DNA from: DASSCW01 sp036556695
Lineage (GTDB): Bacteria; Chloroflexota; Limnocylindria; QHBO01
NCBI GenBank assembly: GCA_036556695.1
Contig: DATBIY010000018.1
Location: forward strand, 1 to 28,369
DNA length: 28,369 bases
Reading direction: 5' to 3'
Each line of letters begins with the position of its first letter. Position 1 is the first letter of the stretch. Of this stretch, positions 1 through 7,628 are shown piece by piece. The translations under genes and the position numbers were made by a program. The notes beneath the pieces are model-generated. The model had not been told where the DNA came from. It saw nothing but the letters and a program-made list of their open reading frames with translations, and did not search any database.

Positions 1-361
1 CATCGCGCGAGCGCTGCTGACCAGCCCGGTGCTGATGCTGCTGGACGAGCCGACGACCGGCCTCGACCCGCGGTCGAAGCTGGACGTGCAGACCTTCATC
101 GAGGAGCTGCGGGACACGCACGACGCAACGATCGTGCTGACAACGCACGACCTCGACGAGGCCGAGCGGCTGTGCGACCGCATCGCGCTGCTGAACGACG
201 GCCGGATCGTGGTCGAGGACACGCCGGCGGCGCTCAAGGCGATGGTCGCCGAGCGCTACGGAATGGAGCCAACCCTGGAGAGCGCCTTCATGCGCTTCAC
301 GGGTCGCTCGCTGGACGAGGACATCGGTGAGGACGAGAAGGACGAAGACGACGATGAGTGA
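1..361 (+). CDS. ABC transporter ATP-binding protein, C-terminal part
   Basis: This is the C-terminal part of an ABC ATPase that begins upstream of the window; the frame is open from base 2. Visible motifs are the helix after the signature (IARALLTSPV), Walker B LMLLDEP, the D-loop TGLDP and the switch histidine in TTHDLDEAE. These fit the family that powers ABC-2 type export, such as DrrA or NatA. The protein ends in a very acidic tail (GEDEKDEDDDE). Its TGA at 359-361 is followed by a small basic gene and an ABC-2 permease on the same strand, so the three probably form one exporter operon. The substrate cannot be read from the sequence. An ATG at 29 lies inside the ATPase domain and is not the start. 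Confidence 0.95.
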   Translation, partial: IARALLTSPVLMLLDEPTTGLDPRSKLDVQTFIEELRDTHDATIVLTTHDLDEAERLCDRIALLNDGRIVVEDTPAALKAMVAERYGMEPTLESAFMRFTGRSLDEDIGEDEKDEDDDE

Positions 362-365
362 TGAG

Positions 366-376
366 AAAGGAGGTGA
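366..376 (+). promoter_or_regulatory. Strong Shine-Dalgarno that fixes the start of the 65-residue gene
   Basis: AAAGGAGGTGA is an almost perfect match to the anti-Shine-Dalgarno sequence. It lies 7 bases before GTG 384. The in-frame ATG at 354 lies upstream of this site and so cannot use it, which makes GTG 384 the better start. Confidence 0.8.
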
Positions 377-383
377 GAACACC

Positions 384-581
384 GTGTGGATTCATCCGAC
401 CCCGAAGGACGTGGTCGCCTACCACGAGTCGCGCGTGACGCAGCTGCGTCGCGAGATGCGGCGTGGACGGCGCACCCGCGTCGATCGGCGCCCCGTGCGC
501 CGCTGGGTCGGTCGTCAGCTGGTGCGTGTCGGCACCCGCCTGGCGGCGGACCCGTCTCTGCGGCCGGTCCGGTCCCTCTAA
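384..581 (+). CDS. Small arginine-rich protein of unknown function between ABC ATPase and permease
   Basis: I do not recognise a family. The GTG start at 384 gives 65 residues; ATG 354 would add ten but overlaps the ATPase stop and precedes the strong ribosome-binding site. The protein starts MWIHPTPKDVVAYHESRV and then becomes very basic, with 17 Arg, one Lys and only about five acidic residues. There is no signal peptide or membrane span. It sits 22 bases after an ATPase with an acidic tail and 42 bases before the permease, so I infer a cytoplasmic accessory of that transporter. Translation is well supported by the ribosome-binding site, but the role is unknown. Confidence 0.7.
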   Translation: MWIHPTPKDVVAYHESRVTQLRREMRRGRRTRVDRRPVRRWVGRQLVRVGTRLAADPSLRPVRSL

Positions 582-623
582 GGGAATCGGGCCGGCTCAA
601 CCCCCAGTGACAGGAGCAGCCAG

Positions 624-1424
624 ATGGCACTCATGACCCGCGAGCTGAAGGCCTCGTACGCCTTCGTCGAGCGGAACTTCAACCTTTCAAAGCGATATTG
701 GGGCTGGGAAGTGGCCTGGCTCGTGTACTCGGTGGCCGGAGCGCTGGCAGTCAGCCTCATCGGCCGCAGCGAGGGCAACGAGCGGCTGCTGCTCACCCTG
801 GTCATCGGCGCCATCTTCTGGAGCTACCTGTCCATCGTCTTCGAGTTCATTGCCGATGCGGTGCAGTGGGAGCGCTGGGAAGGGACGCTGGAGTACACCT
901 TCATGGCCCCGGTGCGGCGCTATGCGCAGCTCCTGGGAGCTGCCGCTTACGCCGTGATCTTCGGCCTGGTGCACACGATCTTCGTGCTGGTGGTGCTGAC
1001 GCTCTTCTTCGAGCTCGACCTGTCCGGCGCGAACTTCGTGACGGCCATCGCCTTCACGGTGCTCGGGACGGTGAGCTTTGCCGGCATCGGGATCGCCGCG
1101 TCGATCCTGCCGCTGGTGTACGTCGAGCGCGGGGCGCAGATGGTCTTCGTCATCCAGTCGGTGCTGTTGCTGGTCAGCGGCGTCTACTACGACGTGGCCA
1201 TCCTGCCGGACTGGATGCAGGTCATCAGCGCTGTGTCGCCGGCGACCTACGTCCTGGACGGCGTGCGCCACGGCCTGATCGATGGCGCCTCGATTGGCAG
1301 CCTGCTCCACGACGTGTGGCCGCTGCTGATCATGGGCGTGGTCCTCATCCCCCTGGGGACGTGGGCCTTCGGCCGCGCGGAGCGGTACGCCAAGCGCAGC
1401 GGCAAGCTCAAGAGAGTGGGTTGA
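624..1424 (+). CDS. ABC-2 type transporter permease
   Basis: A 266-residue membrane protein, the usual size for an ABC-2 permease. About six hydrophobic segments are visible, near residues 30-48, 55-75, 110-135, 140-165, 175-195 and 225-245. The stretch EFIADAVQWERWEGTLEYTF, then PVRRYAQL, is the cytoplasmic E...GTLEY...P signature region that couples to the ATPase. A late SPATYVLDGVRHGL motif is also typical of the family. ATG 624 follows AGGAG at 612-616. With the upstream ATPase it would form a homodimeric exporter for a drug, lipid or polysaccharide; the substrate is not determinable. Confidence 0.92.
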   Translation: MALMTRELKASYAFVERNFNLSKRYWGWEVAWLVYSVAGALAVSLIGRSEGNERLLLTLVIGAIFWSYLSIVFEFIADAVQWERWEGTLEYTFMAPVRRYAQLLGAAAYAVIFGLVHTIFVLVVLTLFFELDLSGANFVTAIAFTVLGTVSFAGIGIAASILPLVYVERGAQMVFVIQSVLLLVSGVYYDVAILPDWMQVISAVSPATYVLDGVRHGLIDGASIGSLLHDVWPLLIMGVVLIPLGTWAFGRAERYAKRSGKLKRVG

Positions 1425-1473
1425 GCACATGACGACTGCAGAGAACGGGATCGCATCCACACGGAGATCTCAC

Positions 1474-2499
1474 ATGGCACTTCCCCTTGCAGATGAACTC
1501 ACAGCCGATGCGCCGGCGCTGCCCGCCGGCGTGACGCTCCGCTCCTTCCGCGGCGATGCGGACCTCGCCGTCTTCGTGGACATCGCCAACGCGGCGAACC
1601 GGGAGGACGATGTCGAGGAGCGGGCCACCCTGGAGGGCCTGCGCAACTGGGCGGGCTTTCCGTCCCGGACGTTCAACGCTGCCGATGACCTGGTGGTGGC
1701 CGAGGCTGACGGCAGGCCCGTCGGCTACGGCTGGACCAGCTGGGTCGACAACAGCGACGGCAGCCGTGACTACATGACCCGCGGCCACGTCCACCCGGAC
1801 TGGCGGCGGCAGGGCATCGCCACGGCCATCCTGCACCGCAACGAGGCGCGCCTCCGCGCTTTGGCGGCCGAGCACGCGGTGGAGACGCCGCGCATGTTCT
1901 CCGCCTTCGCGCCGGAGAGCCGGCTCGGGGCCGTCGCCCTGCTGCAGGGCAACGGCTACCGGCCAGTGCGCTGGTTCTTCGACATGGTGCGGCCCGACCT
2001 GGAGGACATCCGGGTGCCGGATCTGCCCGAGGGCCTGGAGATTCGCCCGGTGGCCGGGCGCGAGCAGCTGCGCCAGCTGTTCGATGCCGACGTCGAGGCC
2101 TTCCGCGACCACTGGGGCGGCTTCGACGCGACCGACGCGGCCTTCGAGCAGTGGCTGGCCGACCCGGACTACGACCCGCGGCTGTTCGTGGTGGCGTGGG
2201 ACGGCGACGAGGTCGCCGGCGCGGTGGTCAACGTCATCAACGAGCAGGAGAACGCCGAATTCGGCCGCCGGCGCGGCCTGCTGGACAGCGTCTTCGTGCG
2301 GCGGCCGTGGCGCGGCCGCGGCCTGGCATCGGCCCTGGTGGCACGCAGCCTGGTGCTGCTTCGCGACGAGGGAATGACCAGCGCCTGGCTGGGCGTCGAC
2401 GCCGACAACCCGACCGGCGCACTGCACCTGTACGAGAAGTCTGGCTTCGCCGTCGACAGGCGGGCCAGCGCCTACCGCAAGCCACTGGAGGTGGACTGA
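1474..2499 (+). CDS. Two-domain GNAT N-acetyltransferase, copy 1
   Basis: Two consecutive GNAT (acetyl-CoA-dependent N-acetyltransferase) domains lie in about 341 residues. Each has a pyrophosphate-binding R/Q-x-x-G-x-G/A loop: DWRRQGIAT in the N-terminal half and PWRGRGLAS in the C-terminal half. The latter is followed by GVDADNPTGALHLYEKSGF, the standard end of the fold. The tandem design resembles mycothiol synthase (MshD), but substrate identity cannot be inferred. ATG 1474 has GGAG 7 bases upstream. An in-frame ATG at 1429, 4 bases after the permease stop, would add 15 non-conserved residues and is the alternative. It is the first of three adjacent paralogues. Confidence 0.9.
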   Translation: MALPLADELTADAPALPAGVTLRSFRGDADLAVFVDIANAANREDDVEERATLEGLRNWAGFPSRTFNAADDLVVAEADGRPVGYGWTSWVDNSDGSRDYMTRGHVHPDWRRQGIATAILHRNEARLRALAAEHAVETPRMFSAFAPESRLGAVALLQGNGYRPVRWFFDMVRPDLEDIRVPDLPEGLEIRPVAGREQLRQLFDADVEAFRDHWGGFDATDAAFEQWLADPDYDPRLFVVAWDGDEVAGAVVNVINEQENAEFGRRRGLLDSVFVRRPWRGRGLASALVARSLVLLRDEGMTSAWLGVDADNPTGALHLYEKSGFAVDRRASAYRKPLEVD

Positions 2500-3509
2500 T
2501 GAGGACCGATGCCGGGGCGGCGACCGCCGCCCCGCCGCTTCCCGACCTGGTGCTGCGTCCGTATCGGCCAGGGGATGAGCAGGCCATCGTGCCGATGTGG
2601 AACCGTGGCTTCGAGCAGGACGGCGTGCCGTGGCGCACCGATCCGGCGGAGCTGGCCAACTGGTTCGCCCAGGCCAACGACAAGTTCGACCCGGCGCGTG
2701 ACGTCTTCGTGGTGGAGAGCGACGGGGAGCTGGTCGCCACGGCCGACGCCGAGTGGGTCGACACCACGGACGGCCTGCGCGAGTTCCGCATGGGCTGCAA
2801 CGTGGACCCGGCCTGGCGCGGCCGCGGGATCGGGACGTGGCTGCAGACGCACATCGAGGGCCACGCCGCGCACCTCGCCCAGCTGTTTCCGTCCGAGCGT
2901 CGCGTTGGCTTCGGCTCGTGGGCGGCGGAGCGTGAGACGGGCAGGATCGCGCTGCTCGAGCGCTTCGGCTTCGCGCGGGCTCGCTCCTTCTACGACATGG
3001 TGCGGCCGACGCTGGATGAGGTCGCCGAGCCGGTCTTGCCGGAGGGCATCCGTTTCGCGCCGGTCGGCGACGACCAGATGAAGCAGCTGTGGGACGCGGA
3101 CATCGAAGCGTTCGAAGATCACTGGGGCGGCTTCGACGGCTCCGACGAGAATTACGAGCGCTGGAAGGGCGACCCGAAGTTCGACCCGTCGCTGTTCGTG
3201 GTCGCCTGGGACGGCGACGAGATCGCCGGTGGCGTGGTCAACGAGATCAACGCGACGGAGAACGCCGCCTTCAACCGCCAGCGCGGCTGGCTGCGGTCGG
3301 TCTACGTGCGGCGCCCTTGGCGGCGTCGCGGGCTCGGCCTGGCCGTGGTGCTGCGCTCGCTGCAGGTCTTCCGCGATCGCGGCATGACCAGCGCCGGGCT
3401 GGGCGTGGACGCGGACAACCCCACCGGCGCGGTGGGCGTCTACCAGCGTGCCGGCTTCGACGTGGAGCTCACCTCGTTCGCCCTCCGCAAGACGCCGGAC
3501 CTGGGGTAG
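2499..3509 (+). CDS. Two-domain GNAT N-acetyltransferase, copy 2
   Basis: 336 residues and a clear paralogue of the preceding gene. It shares FYDMVRPTLDEV at the domain junction, EAFEDHWGGFDGSDENYERW at the start of domain two, and the acetyl-CoA loops AWRGRGIGT and PWRRRGLGL. ATG 2499 shares one base with the TGA of copy 1 (TGATG) and has GGAGGTGG just upstream, so translation is coupled. Upstream in-frame codons exist but would overlap copy 1 out of frame. Reaction: transfer of an acetyl or acyl group from CoA to an unknown amine. Products of the array may be co-made with the ABC transporter in front. Confidence 0.9.
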   Translation: MRTDAGAATAAPPLPDLVLRPYRPGDEQAIVPMWNRGFEQDGVPWRTDPAELANWFAQANDKFDPARDVFVVESDGELVATADAEWVDTTDGLREFRMGCNVDPAWRGRGIGTWLQTHIEGHAAHLAQLFPSERRVGFGSWAAERETGRIALLERFGFARARSFYDMVRPTLDEVAEPVLPEGIRFAPVGDDQMKQLWDADIEAFEDHWGGFDGSDENYERWKGDPKFDPSLFVVAWDGDEIAGGVVNEINATENAAFNRQRGWLRSVYVRRPWRRRGLGLAVVLRSLQVFRDRGMTSAGLGVDADNPTGAVGVYQRAGFDVELTSFALRKTPDLG

Positions 3510-3514
3510 GCGCG

Positions 3515-4549
3515 TTGATCGACCTCGACCGCGAACTGGAGCAGATCCAGGCGGAGGCGCCGGACATTTCGGGCCTGCGTTTCCGCCGGCTGCGCCTGCC
3601 CGATGACTATCCCGGCCTGACCGAGATGCACCTGCGTGCGGCGATTGCCAGCGACACCGACGACCGCGACTCGCAGGAGGACTGGGAGCAGTGGCTTAGC
3701 AGTCCGTCGGGCTTCGAGCCGATGCGCGATTGCCTGGTCGGCGAGATCGACGGGCGGATCGTGGCCTACGGCCAGGCACGTGCGGAGGACGACTCGGACG
3801 GCGGGCGCGACTACAGCTGTGGTGGCGAGGTGGATCCCGATTGGCGCGGGCGGGGTATCGGGCGCGCCGTGCTGCGCCACAACATGCGGCACCAGCGTGC
3901 GCGTGCGTTGGAGGAGGCTGCGGCTGACCCCGCGCCACGAGAGCGCCGGCTCGAGTCGTGGAGCATGGAGTCGGCGGAGCGCCGGGTGCGGCTCCTGCGC
4001 TCCGAGGGCTTCGAGGTGGTGCGCTGGTTCTATGAGATGTTGCGCCCCAACCTGGACGACCTGGTTGACCACCCGCTGCCCGACGGCCTTGAGGTCCGGC
4101 CGGTGCGCCCCCAGCAGCACCGAGCGATCTTCGCCGCCGACGTGGAGGCGTTCCGCGACCACTGGGGCAGCTCCCAGGAGGGCGAGGAGGCGTTCCAGCG
4201 CTTCTTCTCCGGGCCTGGCTTCCAGCCGGAGATCTGGCAGGTCGCCTGGGACGGCGACCAGGTGGCCGGCGTCGTGATGAACCGGGTGATGACCGCCTAC
4301 AACGCAGAGACCGGCGCGCGGCGAGCGGAGCTGGCCGGGGTCAGCGTGCGGCGACCCTGGCGGCGGCGCGGCCTGGCGCGCGCCCTGGTGGCCTCGTCCC
4401 TGCGCGTGCTGCGCGACGCCGGCATGACTAGCGCCGTCCTGGGCGTCGACGCGGAGAACCCGACCGGTGCGCTGGGTGTCTACGAGGCGAACGGCTTCGC
4501 GATCCATCGCCGTGGATTCAACCTGCGCCGACCGCTGGAGCTCACCTGA
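3515..4549 (+). CDS. Two-domain GNAT N-acetyltransferase, copy 3
   Basis: The third paralogue, about 344 residues and more diverged than the other two. The N-terminal domain has DWRGRGIGR and the C-terminal one PWRRRGLAR; the junction retains FYEMLRPNLDDL, and EAFRDHWGSSQEGEEAF replaces the HWGGFD motif of its neighbours. No ATG or GTG fits between the previous stop (3507-3509) and the domain. The start is most likely TTG 3515, preceded by GGGGTAGG, which leaves a 5-base gap after copy 2. The long open frame extending upstream of 3515 is an overlap with copy 2 and not real coding. This is the last gene of the run; the repeat at 4566 follows. Confidence 0.87.
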   Translation: MIDLDRELEQIQAEAPDISGLRFRRLRLPDDYPGLTEMHLRAAIASDTDDRDSQEDWEQWLSSPSGFEPMRDCLVGEIDGRIVAYGQARAEDDSDGGRDYSCGGEVDPDWRGRGIGRAVLRHNMRHQRARALEEAAADPAPRERRLESWSMESAERRVRLLRSEGFEVVRWFYEMLRPNLDDLVDHPLPDGLEVRPVRPQQHRAIFAADVEAFRDHWGSSQEGEEAFQRFFSGPGFQPEIWQVAWDGDQVAGVVMNRVMTAYNAETGARRAELAGVSVRRPWRRRGLARALVASSLRVLRDAGMTSAVLGVDAENPTGALGVYEANGFAIHRRGFNLRRPLELT

Positions 4550-4565
4550 AGTAGGCCGTAGGCGT

Positions 4566-4773
4566 CACCGACTTGCGGTTTGCGACTGGGGGTAGCGTTC
4601 AGTTGGTCCGAGGCTTCGCGCGGTGGCCACGGACGCCCTTGCTGAGCGTGAACCCCGTCCTCGCGCGGGCTGCCGCCCATCGCGAGCCGCGTAACGCTAC
4701 GGGGGAGCGCATATCGGCAGTTGGGCGTCGCTGGTTGCCGGAATGTCGTTGCCGGGCGACATTCCGCGAATCG
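4566..4773 (+). repeat. Intergenic repeat element, copy A (~208 bases)
   Basis: This segment is repeated in inverted orientation at 26634-26842. Two blocks are nearly or fully identical between copies: 4566-4599, ending GGGGGTAGCGTT, and 4692-4721, beginning TAACGCTACGGGGG. The 92-base middle (93 in the other copy) has diverged but still aligns, with GCTGAGC at the same offset. The 45 bases after the second block are equal in length in both copies and end ACATTCCG. GTAGCGTT (4592-4599) and AACGCTAC (4693-4700) are inverted repeats of each other, and the outer flanks are also partly complementary. It lies between convergent genes and has no coding signal. Confidence 0.85.
4739..4766. terminator. 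Perfect 10-bp hairpin, candidate bidirectional terminator
   Basis: CGGAATGTCG at 4739-4748 pairs without mismatch with CGACATTCCG at 4757-4766 across an 8-base loop. It lies 17 bases past the stop of the minus-strand mannosyltransferase gene and downstream of the plus-strand GNAT array, inside the repeat element. No strong T-run follows, so a terminator role is inferred from position and stem quality. Confidence 0.5.
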
Positions 4774-4783
4774 AGGAGGCTGA

Positions 4784-5995
4784 TCAGCCGCGTTCGGCGA
4801 GGACGCGCTCCCGGATGTCGTGGTAGTAGTCGACCAGCCGCTCGGTGACGCGGTCCCAGCTGTAGTCCGGGGCACGCTCGCGTCCCGCCTCGCCCATGCG
4901 GTGGCGCAGGTCGGCGTCCTGCGACAGGGTGTAGAGGGACGCGGCCAGGGCGCGATGGTTGCGCGGCTCGACCAGCAGCCCCTGGACGCCGCGCTGCACG
5001 ACGTTCTTGTAGCCGTGGATGTCGGAGGCCACGATCGGCACGCCGGCGGCCATGGCCTCCAGCAGGACGATGCCGAAGGACTCCTGGCCGGTGGCCGGAG
5101 CGCAGAAGATGTCGGCGCTGGCGAAGTAGCGGGCCTTGTCGTCGTCGCTGACGTGACCCAGGAACTCGACGTCGCGCACGCCGCGCAGCCCGACGTAGCG
5201 GCGGTACTCGCGGGCCTTGGGCCCGGTGCCGATCACCAGCAGCCGCGCGTCGACGTGCCGCTTGCGCAGCCGGTGATAGGCCTTCAGCAGGTGGATCAGC
5301 CCCTTGCGCTCCTCGAAGCGACCGACGAACAGGATGTTGATCGTGCCGTCGCGCAGCTCCTCGAAGGGCTCGGCATCGGCGAATCGGTCCAGGTCCACCC
5401 CGTTGGGGATGATCGTGTAGTCGCCGGGGAAGTAGCGGTTGATGAAGTGCCGCGCCGCGCCGGACACCGCGATCCGGCCGTCCAGCTTGGCTGCCAACCG
5501 CCCGGCGAAGCGGCGGCCGATCCAGTACGACGGGCTGAAGCCGCCGAAGGCGTGGAAGGTGGCGATGTTGACCATCTCCGGCACCACGTCCGACTGGTCG
5601 AGCACGGTGGGCGACAGGAATGGCACCAACGGCTCGTGGAAATGGAGCACGTCGAAGCGGTGGCGGGCCAGCAGCAGCCGCGCGCGCTCCTTGAAGCGCC
5701 AGCTGAGGGTGACGCGGCCCATGGAGCCGTTGGCCGGGAAGGCGTAGCCGGTGCCCAGGCGGATGACGTGACCCTCGGTCGTCCGCTCCTTGCCGTACTT
5801 GCTGGTGATGATCCACACGTCGTGGCCCATGCGCCGCATGGCCTCGTACGTGTGTCGCACGTGCTCGTTGACTCCGCCCGGGTGCGGGTAGCCGTAGGGG
5901 CTGACGATCCCGACCTTCAGCGGCCCACGCTGGGGCGCCGGCTGGACCGATGGATTGGCGGCACCACGTTGCTCGGCGACGTTGGCTCGCGTCAT
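4784..5995 (-). CDS. pimA: PimA-like GT4 phosphatidylinositol mannosyltransferase
   Basis: A GT-B glycosyltransferase of family 4, 403 residues. The N-terminal half has GIVSPYGYPHPGGVNEH (sugar-nucleotide loop PGGV near residue 40) and DVLHFHEP. The C-terminal half has IPNGVD, FVGRFEERKG and GQESFGIVLLEAMAAG with the EX7E glutamates. These are the diagnostic blocks of mycobacterial PimA, which moves mannose from GDP-mannose to the inositol of phosphatidylinositol at the inner membrane face. ATG 5995 forms an ATGA overlap with the PHP gene stop and has AGGAG 7 bases upstream; GTG 6001 is too close to that site. Last gene of the lipid operon. A related GT4 specificity cannot be excluded, but the neighbours support PimA. 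Confidence 0.85.
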   Translation of the reverse strand: MTRANVAEQRGAANPSVQPAPQRGPLKVGIVSPYGYPHPGGVNEHVRHTYEAMRRMGHDVWIITSKYGKERTTEGHVIRLGTGYAFPANGSMGRVTLSWRFKERARLLLARHRFDVLHFHEPLVPFLSPTVLDQSDVVPEMVNIATFHAFGGFSPSYWIGRRFAGRLAAKLDGRIAVSGAARHFINRYFPGDYTIIPNGVDLDRFADAEPFEELRDGTINILFVGRFEERKGLIHLLKAYHRLRKRHVDARLLVIGTGPKAREYRRYVGLRGVRDVEFLGHVSDDDKARYFASADIFCAPATGQESFGIVLLEAMAAGVPIVASDIHGYKNVVQRGVQGLLVEPRNHRALAASLYTLSQDADLRHRMGEAGRERAPDYSWDRVTERLVDYYHDIRERVLAERG

Positions 5996-6735
5996 CGCCA
6001 CTCTCCTGTGGGACGGAGAGTATGCCGCAGGTGGCGGGCCTTGGCGACCAGCTGCCGGCCGTAGACCGTGACGTTGTGCCAGTTGCTCCAGTGCGTGCCG
6101 TCCGGCTGGGTCGCGCGCTCCGCGAGCGCGCGGCGGTAGTCATCGGCCGATGCACCGGGGAACCAGGTCCAGCCAGTGCCGATGTGCTCCAGCACGTGAG
6201 CGTCCGAGTTGCCGACCGCCGGCAAGTGCAGCCACCCCTCGTTGAGGTGCAGCCGCTCCAGGCGCCGCGCGCGCCCTGCCGCGCTGGGGTTGTGCAGCTC
6301 GATGCCGTCCAGGTGGTGCCGCTCGTCCGCGTCGTGGTGCAGCTCCAGCAGGGAGCGGCGGCCCAGGCTGGGGGTGAGCGGCGCCATCGGGTGTGCGGCG
6401 ATCGCCACGCCACCCTGGTCGTGGATCCGTTCCAGCGTCTCGGCCAGCGGCCGCAGGGCGGGGATCCGCTCCTCCACGAACAGCGCCAGCACGTGGCCGC
6501 GCCGCGTGGTGATCTCTTCGCCCACCACCAGATCGAAGGAGTAGTCGCCGGCGGCGTGGATCTCGCGGGCGCGCAGCGCCCCGTCGATGCGCTCGTGGTC
6601 GGTGATCGCCACCAAATCCAGGTCCGTGCGCCGCTCCACGTGGTCCAGCAGCGCCTCCACGCCATGCACGCCGTCGGAGTAGAGGGTGTGCAAGTGCATG
6701 TCCGCCTTGCCGCGCGGGCCGCCGTTGCGGCTCAT
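5992..6735 (-). CDS. PHP-domain metal-dependent phosphoesterase
   Basis: A PHP-family hydrolase, about 247 residues. The metal ligands appear in order: HLH (residues 14 and 16), D21, TDH (46-47), GEE (72-73), AAHP (H114) and GNSDAH near residue 195. This family includes histidinol-phosphate phosphatase and the nuclease/phosphoesterase YciV (RnaAM). ATG 6735 forms an ATGA overlap with the preceding acyltransferase stop; an upstream in-frame codon at 6786 would lie inside that gene. It sits between a PatA-like acyltransferase and pimA, in an operon whose pathway needs a phosphate removed from phosphatidylinositol phosphate. A role in that step is inference. Confidence 0.88.
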   Translation of the reverse strand: MSRNGGPRGKADMHLHTLYSDGVHGVEALLDHVERRTDLDLVAITDHERIDGALRAREIHAAGDYSFDLVVGEEITTRRGHVLALFVEERIPALRPLAETLERIHDQGGVAIAAHPMAPLTPSLGRRSLLELHHDADERHHLDGIELHNPSAAGRARRLERLHLNEGWLHLPAVGNSDAHVLEHIGTGWTWFPGASADDYRRALAERATQPDGTHWSNWHNVTVYGRQLVAKARHLRHTLRPTGEWR

Positions 6736-7625
6736 GTGGCCTTCGCCCGCTGGTCGCTCCAGAACGGCTGGAACGCCGCCCACCACTGCTCCGGCGCCTC
6801 GCCGATCGCCCGCTCGAACGCCGCGCCCAGCGCCACGGTCAACGCTGCCACGTCGGCCTCCGTGTCGCCGCTCACCGGCGCCTCGACCAACTCGGCGCGG
6901 ACCGCGAAGCGTTCCGGGGCGGTGCGCAGCACGCGCGCCATGATCAGCGGCTTGCCGGTGCGCAGCGCCAGCGTGGCCGGCCCGGCGGGCAGGGTGGTGG
7001 CGTGGCCGAACATGGTGACCGGCACGCCGTCGCCGGACAGGTCACGGTCGGCGACCAGGGCCACGATCTGGTGTTGCTTCAGGGCCGCCAGCATCGGCCG
7101 GAAGGACCGGCCCAGCGGCACGACCTCGACGCCCTGGCCGCTGGCCCGACGCTCGCGCAAGAACTCGAACAGCTCACTCGGCTCGGTCTCCTCGACCGGT
7201 GCGACGCCACCCAGGCCCTGCGAGGCCACGAAGTGGCCGACCGGCTCGAAGTTGCCCAGGTGCGGCACCGCGATCACTGCGCCGCCGCGCACGATCGCGT
7301 CCCAGTGCTCCCAGTCGTCGACGTGAATCATCGACGGGACGCGCTCGGCGGGGTAGTGCGGGCCGCGCAGCAGCTCCAGCCAGTAGCGGGCGTGGTTGAC
7401 GAACGCCTGGCGCACCGTTCGGCGCAGCGCATTGGCGGACGGCGACGCGCCACCGGCGGCGACGACGCGCGCCAGGTTCTGGGCCACCAGCTGGCGCCGG
7501 GCGGGTGCGAAGTGGTGCCAGGCGCGCCCCGCGAAGTCGGCAAGCGCGTAGGCCAGGCCCACCGGCAGGGAGCGGGCGATCACATCGGCCAGGCGCAGGC
7601 CCAGCCGCAGCAGGGGTCCACGCAT
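6732..7625 (-). CDS. LpxL/PatA-family lysophospholipid acyltransferase, second copy
   Basis: 297 residues of the LpxL/HtrB superfamily, in the PIM acyltransferase (PatA) context. The catalytic H-x4-E motif is PHLGNFEP (H122, E127). Later blocks are VALVADRDLSGDGVPV and the substrate-tunnel region TLPAGPATLALRTG. These enzymes transfer a fatty acyl chain to a glycolipid hydroxyl at the cytoplasmic membrane face; in mycobacteria PatA acylates the mannose of PIM. ATG 7625 lies 3 bases after the stop of the other acyltransferase. Lipid A synthesis is unlikely because no other lpx gene is nearby and the surrounding genes make inositol lipids. Which acyl position it serves is unknown. Confidence 0.87.
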   Translation of the reverse strand: MRGPLLRLGLRLADVIARSLPVGLAYALADFAGRAWHHFAPARRQLVAQNLARVVAAGGASPSANALRRTVRQAFVNHARYWLELLRGPHYPAERVPSMIHVDDWEHWDAIVRGGAVIAVPHLGNFEPVGHFVASQGLGGVAPVEETEPSELFEFLRERRASGQGVEVVPLGRSFRPMLAALKQHQIVALVADRDLSGDGVPVTMFGHATTLPAGPATLALRTGKPLIMARVLRTAPERFAVRAELVEAPVSGDTEADVAALTVALGAAFERAIGEAPEQWWAAFQPFWSDQRAKAT

Positions 7626-7628
7626 GGG

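Noticed and set aside
1408..2427. Long minus-strand open frame opposite the first GNAT gene
   Set aside because: The plus-strand frame has clear GNAT motifs; the opposite frame is a high-GC shadow with Gln/His/Ala/Val-rich, motif-free composition.
2151..2498. N-terminal extension of the second GNAT gene
   Set aside because: It overlaps the first GNAT gene out of frame and encodes Arg-rich sequence; ATG 2499 with a ribosome-binding site and TGATG overlap is the real start.
4592..4700. Possible integron attC site from GTAGCGTT ... AACGCTAC
   Set aside because: attC needs a 5' RYYYAAC and a 3' GTTRRRY; here the order is the opposite (GTT first, AAC last). There is no integrase or cassette gene.
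4820..6064. 414-codon plus-strand open frame opposite the PimA-like gene
   Set aside because: The minus strand has complete GT4 motifs and coupled start/stop overlaps; the plus frame has no recognisable domain.
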